Below the pieces are notes generated by a model, which was given only the letters and a program-made list of their open reading frames with translations, did not search any database and was not told the origin of the DNA. 64,000 nucleotides of DNA from Pseudoxanthomonas mexicana (GTDB lineage: Bacteria; Pseudomonadota; Gammaproteobacteria; Xanthomonadales; Xanthomonadaceae): contig NZ_LSIF01000036.1 of the NCBI RefSeq assembly GCF_001556105.1, positions 1 through 64,000 of the forward strand, in the 5' to 3' direction. The position numbers were made by a program, and so were the translations under genes. Of the stretch, positions 54,748-62,482 are shown piece by piece. The first letter of the stretch is position 1; each line of letters begins with the position of its first letter.

Positions 54748-55383
54748 TCAGCGCTCGTGCTGGCGGACGCCACCACCGTCACGTGGCGCGGGACGGGACG
54801 GTGGCGCCGGTCGCTCCATGCGGGGCGACGAGAACGGCCGCTCCGCACGCGGCGGCGGCGCCGCACGCTCCATGATCCTCGGCCGTTCGGCCGACCGCGG
54901 CATCGAGGGCGATGACATCACGCGCGGCGGACGGTAGCCACCTTCGCCCACGCGGGGCTGGCTGGGTGCCGGCGCCATGTGGCCAGGACGACCCGGGATC
55001 AGGGGCTGCGCCCCGCCCTCACGCCAACGGCCCGTCGAGTCACGCCACGGCGGCGGACGATTACCGCTTCCGCTGCTCGGTGGCGGATTGTTGTCGCCGG
55101 GGCGTGGGGGATGTGGTGGGCGCGGCGGGTAGTACGGATAGTGCGACCCGTAATAGCCGTAGTACGGGTAACCGGAATAGCCGCCGTAGCGGTAAGGACT
55201 ACCATAGCCATAATTGCCGTACACGCCGCCACCGTAGTAGCCACCGTACGGATCCGAGTATTGCGTGCTCGGTCGGCCGTGGTAGTAGCCGCCCGGCGCG
55301 GTATCGCCCATGTAGTCATATGTCGCACAGCCACCGAGGGCCAGGCTGGCGAATGCGATGGTCAGTAATGATGTGCGCTTCAT
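54748..55383 (-). CDS. Gly/Tyr- and Pro-rich lipoprotein
   Basis: The 211-residue product has a lipobox 'LALGGC' (Cys19), a low-complexity region of Gly/Tyr repeats (about residues 29-85, e.g. 'GYYGGGVYGNYGYGS'), then a Pro/Arg/Ser-rich tail. It is probably anchored in the outer membrane with a disordered, sticky exterior. There is no catalytic domain. The 140-bp region upstream, before the threonine dehydratase-like gene, has no other gene. Confidence 0.72.
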   Translation of the reverse strand: MKRTSLLTIAFASLALGGCATYDYMGDTAPGGYYHGRPSTQYSDPYGGYYGGGVYGNYGYGSPYRYGGYSGYPYYGYYGSHYPYYPPRPPHPPRPGDNNPPPSSGSGNRPPPWRDSTGRWREGGAQPLIPGRPGHMAPAPSQPRVGEGGYRPPRVMSSPSMPRSAERPRIMERAAPPPRAERPFSSPRMERPAPPSRPAPRDGGGVRQHER

Positions 55384-55523
55384 GGCGGAACCCCGTTACT
55401 CTGCAGCCGCAGCATCTGCCCGGGGCATTGAATCCGTGCTTAACCTGACCGGCAGCCGCGGCAGACGCGAGCGTGCACTCGCAGGCAAGGCTGAGCTCCC
55501 GGGTGATGCGCTAACCTTTCCGC

Positions 55524-56486
55524 ATGCCGATGCCCCTGCCCACCTTCGACGACGTCCTCGCCGCCGCTGCGCGTATCGCCCCTCACGCCCATGCCACTCC
55601 GGTCCTGCGCTCCAGTGCGCTGGACGCGATGGCCGGCTGCGAGCTCCACTTCAAGGCGGAGCCGCTGCAACGGACCGGCGCCTTCAAGTTCCGCGGGGCC
55701 TGCAATGCGGTCTGGGCACTGGACGACGCCTCGGCGGCACGTGGCGTGGTGACGCACTCGTCGGGCAACCACGGTGCGGCCCTGGCGCTGGCGGCCCGTA
55801 CCCGCGGGATCCCCTGCCACGTGGTTGTGCCGAAAGGCGCCAATGCGGCGAAGCTTGCGAACATCGCCCGCTACGGCGCGCACCTGCACACGTGCGAGGC
55901 GACCATCGATGCCCGCGAAGCCTCCGCCGCCCGCGTGCAGGCCGAGACCGGTGCCACCCTGATCCACCCCTACACCCATCCGCACGTGATCGCCGGCCAG
56001 GGCACCGCCGCGCTGGAACTGCTCAACGCACACGGACCACTGGAGGCCCTCGTGGCACCGGTCGGCGGTGGCGGCCTGCTGTCCGGCACGGCGATCACCG
56101 CCGCTGCCACCGCGCCGGGCTGCCGGATCGTCGGCGCTGAGCCGGAAGGCGCCGCCGACACTGCGGATTCCCTGGCCGCAGGCGAGCGCCGCATCGATTT
56201 CGTCCCCGATACCGTCTGCGACGGTCTTCGCGGCACGTTGGGCGAACCGAATTTCGCCCTGTTGCATGCACATCATGTCGAGGTCCTGACGATCCCCGAC
56301 ACCGAAACCCTGGCGGCCATGCGGCTGCTGTGGCAATGCCTGAAACTGCTGGTGGAACCGTCGTCCGCGATCGCGCTGGCGGCCGTGCTGCGGCACCGCG
56401 ACCGCTTTGCCGGCCAGCACGTCGGTGTACTTCTGTCGGGCGGCAATGTCGACCTGGATGCATTGCCGTGGGAGCACGCCACATGA
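55524..56486 (+). CDS. Threonine/serine dehydratase-like PLP enzyme
   Basis: The 320-residue fold-type II PLP enzyme has Lys55 in 'GAFKFRGACNA' as the Schiff base, 'SSGNHGAALALAARTRGI' as the substrate loop and 'VGGGGLLSG' as the phosphate-binding loop. It lacks a C-terminal ACT or regulatory domain, so it is a short catabolic-type threonine dehydratase or serine racemase. The stop overlaps the next gene by 4 bp. Confidence 0.9.
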   Translation: MPMPLPTFDDVLAAAARIAPHAHATPVLRSSALDAMAGCELHFKAEPLQRTGAFKFRGACNAVWALDDASAARGVVTHSSGNHGAALALAARTRGIPCHVVVPKGANAAKLANIARYGAHLHTCEATIDAREASAARVQAETGATLIHPYTHPHVIAGQGTAALELLNAHGPLEALVAPVGGGGLLSGTAITAAATAPGCRIVGAEPEGAADTADSLAAGERRIDFVPDTVCDGLRGTLGEPNFALLHAHHVEVLTIPDTETLAAMRLLWQCLKLLVEPSSAIALAAVLRHRDRFAGQHVGVLLSGGNVDLDALPWEHAT

Positions 56487-57091
56487 ACACCCGGCGCCGG
56501 AAAACGAAGCGCGGCGTTTCGGCCTGGCTGTGGCGGCTGGTGCTGCTGGTGCTGCTCTGGCTGGTCGGTGTTGCCGCCTACATCGTCTGGGTCGGGCAGC
56601 GCGACGACGCCGCGCCCGCCGACGCGATCATCGTGCTTGGCGCCGCTGCCTACGACGCCAAGCCATCGCCGGTCTTCGAGGAACGCATCCGCCACGGCAT
56701 CGACCTCTACAACCGCGGCCTGGCACCGACGCTGATCTTCACCGGCGGCTACGGCGGCACCGGTGCGCGCTTTTCGGAATCCCAGGTCGCGCGCCGTTAC
56801 GCGATGCGCGAGGGTGTGCCGGAGAAGGCGATCCTGATCGAATCCCTCTCTCGCAACACCCACGACAACCTGCGCCAGGCCCGCATGCTGATGCAGCAGC
56901 ACAAGCTGCACACCGTCATCATCGTCAGCGATCCGCTGCACATGGCGCGTGCACTGAGGATCAGCCGCAGCCTCGGCATCCGCGCCGTTGGTTCACCCAC
57001 GCCCACCAGCCGCTTCCGCAGCTTCGCCACGCGCTGGCGCTTCCTGCTGCAGGAGGTCTATTTCTTCCATCGCGACCGGCTGACGCGCTGA
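56483..57091 (+). CDS. YdcF-family (DUF218) membrane protein
   Basis: The 202-residue product has one N-terminal transmembrane helix ('LWRLVLLVLLWLVGVAAYIV', residues ~17-36), then the DUF218 domain: 'ADAIIVLGAAAYDAKPS', 'FTGGYGGTGARFSES' and 'NTHDNLRQARMLM'. The family includes SanA-like envelope proteins; reaction unproven. ATG 56483 overlaps the previous stop (ATGA). Confidence 0.88.
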   Translation: MNTRRRKTKRGVSAWLWRLVLLVLLWLVGVAAYIVWVGQRDDAAPADAIIVLGAAAYDAKPSPVFEERIRHGIDLYNRGLAPTLIFTGGYGGTGARFSESQVARRYAMREGVPEKAILIESLSRNTHDNLRQARMLMQQHKLHTVIIVSDPLHMARALRISRSLGIRAVGSPTPTSRFRSFATRWRFLLQEVYFFHRDRLTR

Positions 57092-57137
57092 CGGCCTGGC
57101 GTATCATCGGGCGGTCGCACACCCCACGGGAATCCGC

Positions 57138-57566
57138 ATGAAGATCGACGGCACGCGCCGGCAGGACCGCGCCACCGAACTCGTCCTCAACTACTACGCC
57201 GCGTTCAATCGCGGTGATTGGGAGAGCATGCTCGCGATGCTGAGCGACGACGTGGCGCACGATCTCAACCAGGGCGCGCGCGAAGTGGGTCGCGAGGCCT
57301 TCGCGGCCTTCCTCGGCCGCATGAACGCCAGTTACCGCGAACAGCTGCGTGACATCGTGGTGCTGGTCACGCAGGACGGCCAGCATGCGGCCGCCGAGTA
57401 CATCGTGCATGGTGAGTACCACCACACCGACGAAGGCCTGCCGCCGGCGAACGGCCAGACCTACGTGCTGCCGGGCGGTGCGTTCTTCGATATCCGCGAC
57501 GATCGCATCGCGCGCGTCACCAACTACTACAACCTGCAGGATTGGATCCGGCAGGTCGGCGGCTGA
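57138..57566 (+). CDS. SnoaL-like (NTF2-fold) protein
   Basis: The 142-residue product has 'LVLNYYAAFNRGDWESMLA', 'LSDDVAHDLNQGAREVGRE', 'FDIRDDRIARVTNYYNLQDW', each typical of the ketosteroid isomerase-related SnoaL fold. The catalytic role and ligand are unknown. It ends 16 bp before the convergent bioC stop. Confidence 0.82.
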   Translation: MKIDGTRRQDRATELVLNYYAAFNRGDWESMLAMLSDDVAHDLNQGAREVGREAFAAFLGRMNASYREQLRDIVVLVTQDGQHAAAEYIVHGEYHHTDEGLPPANGQTYVLPGGAFFDIRDDRIARVTNYYNLQDWIRQVGG

Positions 57567-57582
57567 CGCCGCCTCCCCCGCT

Positions 57583-58479
57583 TCACTCGCCGCGCCGGCG
57601 GATCGGGATCCTCGACAGCGGCACTGCCGCAATGTCTTCGCCCTGCTCCCGAATCGGCGCCCCCGGCGGCGGCGCCCACGCATGCGCGTAGATGACGTCC
57701 CACGTGCTCGGCAGCTTGCCATCCGCGCGCCGCAGCGGTTCGTACGCGGTCGCCGCGGCGGCGAACCGTGCGCGTCCGGTGAGGGTATGCCGACGGTGCT
57801 GCAGCGCATTGGTCGCCCCCATCGCGCGCAGCTCGCGCATCAGTGCCGGCAGGTCGTCGTAGGTCAGGGTGAAGCGGTCACGGTCTAGCACCGGATCGCG
57901 GAAGCCCGCCAGCATCAATGCATCACCGAACTGCGCGATCGGCGGGAACGGACTGACATGCGGGGTGTCGTCGGCCTGCGCGAACGCGTCGCGCAATTCC
58001 TGCAACGTCTCCGGACCGAAGGTCGAACACACCAGTAGACCGCCGGGCTTCAACACACGACGGAAGCCGTTGAACGTGGCGGGGAGATCGTCCACCCACT
58101 GCAGGCTGAGGTTGCAGAACAGCACGTCGACGCTGCCCTCCATCAACGGCAGTGCGCGCTGATCGGCGCAGACACGCTGGAACGGCTTCCACCACCCCGC
58201 CTGCTTCTTCGCTTCGCGCAGCATCGGCAGCGCCATGTCCAGTGCGATCACCTGCGCCTTCGGCCAGCGCTTGCGCATCGCCGCCGCCGCGTGCGCGGGG
58301 CCGCAGCCGACGTCCAGCACCACCTTCGGATCCGCTGCGTCCCGTCCCTGGCGCAGCGTCAGGTAATCCAGCGACTCCATCAGGCGCTTCTCGACCTCGT
58401 GCTGAAGCGCCGCCGCCGCGTCGTAGCCGGCGGCGGAGCGCGAGAAGGCGCGGCGGATATGGCGTTGGTCGAAGGTCAT
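57583..58479 (-). CDS. bioC: Malonyl-ACP O-methyltransferase BioC
   Basis: The 298-residue SAM-dependent enzyme methylates malonyl-ACP to start pimelate assembly. 'QHIRRAFSRSA'-like N-terminus ('RHIRRAFSRSAAGYDAAA'), SAM motif 'VVLDVGCGPA' and 'CNLSLQWVDDLPATF' identify it. ATG 58479 overlaps the bioH stop by 4 bp. The last ~35 residues are variable. It is the last gene of the biotin operon. Confidence 0.93.
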   Translation of the reverse strand: MTFDQRHIRRAFSRSAAGYDAAAALQHEVEKRLMESLDYLTLRQGRDAADPKVVLDVGCGPAHAAAAMRKRWPKAQVIALDMALPMLREAKKQAGWWKPFQRVCADQRALPLMEGSVDVLFCNLSLQWVDDLPATFNGFRRVLKPGGLLVCSTFGPETLQELRDAFAQADDTPHVSPFPPIAQFGDALMLAGFRDPVLDRDRFTLTYDDLPALMRELRAMGATNALQHRRHTLTGRARFAAAATAYEPLRRADGKLPSTWDVIYAHAWAPPPGAPIREQGEDIAAVPLSRIPIRRRGE

Positions 58480-59252
58480 GCGGCTGCGCCTTGCGACAGC
58501 GACTGCATGAAGCGATCGACCTCGTCGGCGACGAGATCGGCGTGACCCAGGAACGGCGCGTGCCCGCCACCGGCAATCTCGATGAAGGTGGAACGCGGCG
58601 ACATCGCGGCCGCCGCCTGCATCGCCTTCGACGGCACCAGCAGGTCGCGACGCCCTGCCAGCCACAGGCTGGGCACGGACAGCGCGGGCAACGTTGCGCG
58701 AAGGTCGGACTGTTCAAGCAACTGCAGGCCGGCCCGCAACGCGGGCGATGCGGGTCCGCCGCGCGCGAAAAGATCCTGCTTCAACGTCCGCAGTTCGCTG
58801 CGCGCATGTTCGGAGCCCATCGTGTCCAGGGCGAGGAAGCGGTCCAGTGTCCCGCCGTAGTCGTCGTGGAGGTCGCTGCCGAACTGCGCGAAGACGCTGG
58901 CGAGCACCGCATGCTGCCAGCCGTCCCCCCGCACGAAGCGCGGCGTCGCCGCCACCATCGCCAGGCCGCGCACCTGCGGCGACGTTGCTGCCGCATGCAG
59001 GGCGAACAATCCTCCCAACGACCACGCCAACCATGCCGCCGGTGGCGTGCGCGCAAGGATGGCGTCGACGGTCGCGTCCAGCGTCAGCGCGACCTCACTG
59101 TCGCGGCTGTGGCCATGCCCGGGCAGGTCGACGAGATGGAGTGTGTAGCGGTCGGACAGGCGCTGCACCAGCGGGGCGAACACGCCACCGTGTAGTGCCC
59201 AACCGTGCAGCAGCACCACGGAGGGGCCACTGCCAAGGGTTTCGATATGCAT
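58476..59252 (-). CDS. bioH: Pimeloyl-ACP methyl ester carboxylesterase BioH
   Basis: The 258-residue alpha/beta-hydrolase has 'LLHGWALHGGVF', the nucleophile elbow 'WSLGGL' and a His in 'GGGHAPFLGHAD'. It removes the methyl group from pimeloyl-ACP methyl ester after two rounds of fatty-acid elongation. Clustering with bioC and bioF supports the assignment over a general esterase. Confidence 0.92.
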   Translation of the reverse strand: MHIETLGSGPSVVLLHGWALHGGVFAPLVQRLSDRYTLHLVDLPGHGHSRDSEVALTLDATVDAILARTPPAAWLAWSLGGLFALHAAATSPQVRGLAMVAATPRFVRGDGWQHAVLASVFAQFGSDLHDDYGGTLDRFLALDTMGSEHARSELRTLKQDLFARGGPASPALRAGLQLLEQSDLRATLPALSVPSLWLAGRRDLLVPSKAMQAAAAMSPRSTFIEIAGGGHAPFLGHADLVADEVDRFMQSLSQGAAA

Positions 59253-59306
59253 GCCGCGTATTGTCGCCGATCCCGCGGGATGCAGGATCGCGAAGGCGGC
59301 GTTCCG

Positions 59307-60506
59307 TCAGGCGACCGCGCCGTGTACCCGCTGCACGGCATCCCACGAACGCGCCAGCGTTGTCACCAGCCCGTCCACGTCCTGCAGCGAGTGCAGCGCC
59401 GACAGCGTCACCCGCAGGCGGGCCTTGCCGTCCGGCACGGTCGGCGGGCGGATCGCCGGCACCAGATAGCCCGCGCTGTCGAGCGCGGCAGACAGCGCCA
59501 GCGCCGTGCCATCGCTGCCGCACAGCACCGGCTGGATCGGTGAATCCGACGCCATCAGTTGCAGGCCGGCCCGCTGCGCGCCACTGCGGAAACGGTCGAC
59601 CAGCGACTGCAGCTTCTCGCGTCGCCACTGGTCGCGGCGCGCATGCTTCACGGCCACGCGCGTCGCCGCGGCCAGCGCCGGCGGCATCGCCGTGGTGTAG
59701 ATGTAGGGGCGCGCGGTTTCGGCGAGATGCTGGATCAGCGTCTCTTCGCCCACGACCACCGCACCGTAGCCGCCCAACGCCTTGCCCAGCGTGACCAGTT
59801 GCAGCGGCACGTCGGCCACGCCCATGCGGGCTTCCGCCACGCTGCCGCGGCCTTCGGGGCCGCGCACGCCGACGCCATGCGCGTCGTCGACGAAGAACAG
59901 CGCCTGCTGCATGCGGGCGACAAGACTCAGCGAGCGCAGCGGCGCGGCATCGCCATCCATGCTGAAGACGCCGTCGGTGACCAGCATCGCAGCACCTTCC
60001 GGCTGCAGCTTGAGCTGGCGCAGCGCACCTTCGGGATCGAGGTGCGGGTAGCGCCGCAGCTTCGCCCCGGCCAGGCGCGTGGCATCCAGCAGGCTGGCGT
60101 GGTTGAGGCGGTCCTGCACGCAGACATCCCCGTCCTCCAGCAGCGCCTGCTGCACGGCGAGATTGGCGAGGAAGCCGCTGCCGAACAGCAGCGCCCGCGG
60201 ATAGCCGAGCCAGTCGGCGACGTCGCGCTCCAGCGCCTCATGCGACGCGTGGTGGCCGCTGACCAGGTGCGATGCGCCAGCGCCGGCACCCTCGCGCGCA
60301 GCCGCATCCTGCAGCGCGTTGGTGACTTCGAACTGCTGGGCGAGGCCGAGGTAATCGTTGCTGCTGAACTCGGTCAGCCAGCGGCCATTGACCTCGACGC
60401 GCACGCCGTCGCGACGCGTGACGGTGCGGCGCGTGCGTTGCCGGCCCAGTGCGATGCGTTGCTGGCGCTGGGCGAGGATGCGGTCGTGCAGGTCGGTGCG
60501 GGTCAT
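59307..60506 (-). CDS. bioF: 8-amino-7-oxononanoate synthase BioF
   Basis: The 399-residue PLP enzyme condenses pimeloyl-ACP with L-alanine. '[11 protein letters not shown]', '[13 protein letters not shown]', '[13 protein letters not shown]' (Asp/His) and the PLP-binding Lys in '[13 protein letters not shown]' are present. ATG 60506 begins the conserved region. A 115-bp gap separates it from bioB. Confidence 0.95.
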   Translation of the reverse strand: MTRTDLHDRILAQRQQRIALGRQRTRRTVTRRDGVRVEVNGRWLTEFSSNDYLGLAQQFEVTNALQDAAAREGAGAGASHLVSGHHASHEALERDVADWLGYPRALLFGSGFLANLAVQQALLEDGDVCVQDRLNHASLLDATRLAGAKLRRYPHLDPEGALRQLKLQPEGAAMLVTDGVFSMDGDAAPLRSLSLVARMQQALFFVDDAHGVGVRGPEGRGSVAEARMGVADVPLQLVTLGKALGGYGAVVVGEETLIQHLAETARPYIYTTAMPPALAAATRVAVKHARRDQWRREKLQSLVDRFRSGAQRAGLQLMASDSPIQPVLCGSDGTALALSAALDSAGYLVPAIRPPTVPDGKARLRVTLSALHSLQDVDGLVTTLARSWDAVQRVHGAVA

Positions 60507-60621
60507 GTCGGCGTGGCCTGGCGATGAAGGCGCCGGGACACAGCGGACGACCGACGACGACGCGCCGGCCGCGTTACCGCGCCAGCGTGCGTCGTCCGGT
60601 ACTGCCCCCTGTTGCCCCGAC

Positions 60622-61698
60622 TTATGCCGCCCGGCCGCAGCACGGCTCGGAACGGGTGATGTCGGCATGCACCGTACCGCTGCCCGGGGCATCGGTTCTG
60701 TGATGGTCGTGCACGTTTTCCACCTGCACCGCCATCGGCCGCAGGCCGAGGCGGGCGAACAGGGCCTGGTCGCGCTCGGTGTCCGGGTTGCCGGTGGTCA
60801 GCAGCTTCTCGCCGTAGAAGATCGAGTTGGCGCCGGCCAGGAAACACAGCGCCTGCAGCTCGTCGCCCATCGCCTCGCGACCGGCCGACAGGCGCACCAT
60901 CGAAGCCGGCATCACCAGGCGGGCGATGGCGATCGTGCGGACGAACTCGAACGGGTCCAGCTCGGTGGTGCCGTGCAGCGGCGTGCCCGCCACCTGCACC
61001 AGCCGGTTGATCGGCACCGAGTCGGGATGCGACGGCAGGTTCGCCAGCGCCTGCAGCAGGCCGGCGCGCTGCGCGCGCGATTCGCCCATGCCGACGATGC
61101 CGCCGCAGCACGTCTTCATGCCGGCCTCGCGGACATGCTCCAGCGTGTCCAGGCGGTCCTGGTACTGGCGGGTGTGGATGATGTCGCCGTAGAAGTCGGG
61201 CGCGGTGTCGAGGTTGTGGTTGTAGTAGTCCAGCCCGGCATCCTTCAGCGCGTGCGCCTGCTCGCCGCTCAGCATGCCGAGCGTGGCGCAGGTCTCCAGG
61301 CCCAGCGCCTTCACGCCGCGGATCATCTCGGCGACCTTCGGGATGTCGCGGTCCTTCGGCGAGCGCCAGGCCGCCCCCATGCAGAACCGCGACGCGCCGG
61401 CCGCCTTCGCCTGCGCGGCCTTGGCCAGCACCTGCTCGGCATCCATCAGCTTCTGCGCGGACACGCCGGTGTCGTAACGCTGCGCCTGCGGGCAGTACGC
61501 GCAGTCCTCGGGACAACCGCCCGTCTTCACCGACAGCAGCGTGGAGACCTGGACCTCCGCCGGATCGAAATGGACCCGGTGCACCGACGCCGCCCGGTGC
61601 AGCAGCTCGGGGAACGGCAGGTCGAACAGGGCCAACAGTTCCTCGCGCTGCCAGTCATGGCGCAGCAGAGGCGTGTCGGTAGAAATGTGAGCGGACAT
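60622..61698 (-). CDS. bioB: Biotin synthase BioB
   Basis: The 358-residue radical-SAM enzyme inserts sulfur into dethiobiotin. The [4Fe-4S] CX3CX2C motif is '[10 protein letters not shown]'; [2Fe-2S] ligands include Cys in '[11 protein letters not shown]', 'LETCATLG' and '[14 protein letters not shown]', plus an Arg in '[10 protein letters not shown]'. ATG 61698 is chosen as the family start. It is the first gene of bioB-bioF-bioH-bioC; bioA and bioD are not in the window. Confidence 0.97.
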   Translation of the reverse strand: MSAHISTDTPLLRHDWQREELLALFDLPFPELLHRAASVHRVHFDPAEVQVSTLLSVKTGGCPEDCAYCPQAQRYDTGVSAQKLMDAEQVLAKAAQAKAAGASRFCMGAAWRSPKDRDIPKVAEMIRGVKALGLETCATLGMLSGEQAHALKDAGLDYYNHNLDTAPDFYGDIIHTRQYQDRLDTLEHVREAGMKTCCGGIVGMGESRAQRAGLLQALANLPSHPDSVPINRLVQVAGTPLHGTTELDPFEFVRTIAIARLVMPASMVRLSAGREAMGDELQALCFLAGANSIFYGEKLLTTGNPDTERDQALFARLGLRPMAVQVENVHDHHRTDAPGSGTVHADITRSEPCCGRAA

Positions 61699-61726
61699 CG
61701 CGGCCTCGCAGGCATACAGTCGGGGA

Positions 61727-61755
61727 AGTCTGAAAACCGGACCTCGCCCTGTCAA
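61727..61755 (-). promoter_or_regulatory. Sigma-70 promoter of the bio operon
   Basis: On the minus strand TTGACA (61750-61755), a 17-bp spacer and CAGACT (61727-61732) lie 29 bp upstream of bioB ATG 61698. The -35 overlaps one arm of a GTCAAC (61751-61756) / GTTGAC (61775-61780) inverted repeat in the start of comF. Confidence 0.6.
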
Positions 61756-61759
61756 CCGC

Positions 61760-62464
61760 ATGGATGCCTTGAAAGTTGACGGTTGGTGGCAATACGCCAC
61801 TCGCCTGCTGCTGTCCCCGCGTTGTGTCATCTGCCGTGAACGCGGCTTCAACGGCATCGATCTGTGCGCTTCATGCACCACGCGATTGCCCTGGAATCTT
61901 ACGTCCTGCCTGCGGTGCGGCATCCCGTTGGCCACCGTTGGCGCGTGCGGGGAGTGTCTGCAACGGCCCCCTGCATTGACGTACACCCGGGCGGTCTTCG
62001 TCTACGGATTTCCGCTGGACCGGCTGGTGCCGCGTTTCAAGTTCCACCGTGATCTCGCTGCCGGCCGGCTGATGGCGGGCCTGATGACCCAGGCCCTCGC
62101 ATCGGCGCCACGCCCCGACGCGATCGTGCCGGTGCCCCTGCATTCGCGTCGCCTGCGTGAGCGCGGCTACGACCAGGCGCTCGAACTGGCGCGGCCCCTG
62201 GCCAGCGCGTTCGGCCTGCCCCTGCGCCCTGACCTGCTCCAGCGCATCCGTCCGACCACGCCACAATCCGAGCTCGACGCCAGCCAGCGGCAGCGGAACG
62301 TCGCCAAGGCGTTCGCGGTGCCGCCGCGCATCGCCCTGCCTGCCCATATCGCGCTGGTCGATGACGTCATGACGACCGGCGCCACCCTGCAGGCCGCGGC
62401 CCGCGCACTGCTCAGCGCGGGTGCCGCACGCGTGGATGCGTGGGTCTGCGCGCGCGTGCCCTGA
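61760..62464 (+). CDS. comF: ComF-family phosphoribosyltransferase-like protein
   Basis: The 234-residue product has an N-terminal zinc ribbon with Cys pairs ('CVICRERG', 'LCASCTTRL', 'SCLRCGIPL', 'ACGECLQRP') and a PRTase domain with '[16 protein letters not shown]' and the PRPP loop '[15 protein letters not shown]'. ComF homologues take part in DNA uptake or competence, and in Xanthomonadaceae sit next to bioB. It starts 61 bp from divergent bioB. Confidence 0.92.
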   Translation: MDALKVDGWWQYATRLLLSPRCVICRERGFNGIDLCASCTTRLPWNLTSCLRCGIPLATVGACGECLQRPPALTYTRAVFVYGFPLDRLVPRFKFHRDLAAGRLMAGLMTQALASAPRPDAIVPVPLHSRRLRERGYDQALELARPLASAFGLPLRPDLLQRIRPTTPQSELDASQRQRNVAKAFAVPPRIALPAHIALVDDVMTTGATLQAAARALLSAGAARVDAWVCARVP

Positions 62465-62482
62465 CGACACGCGCCTGTTGCA

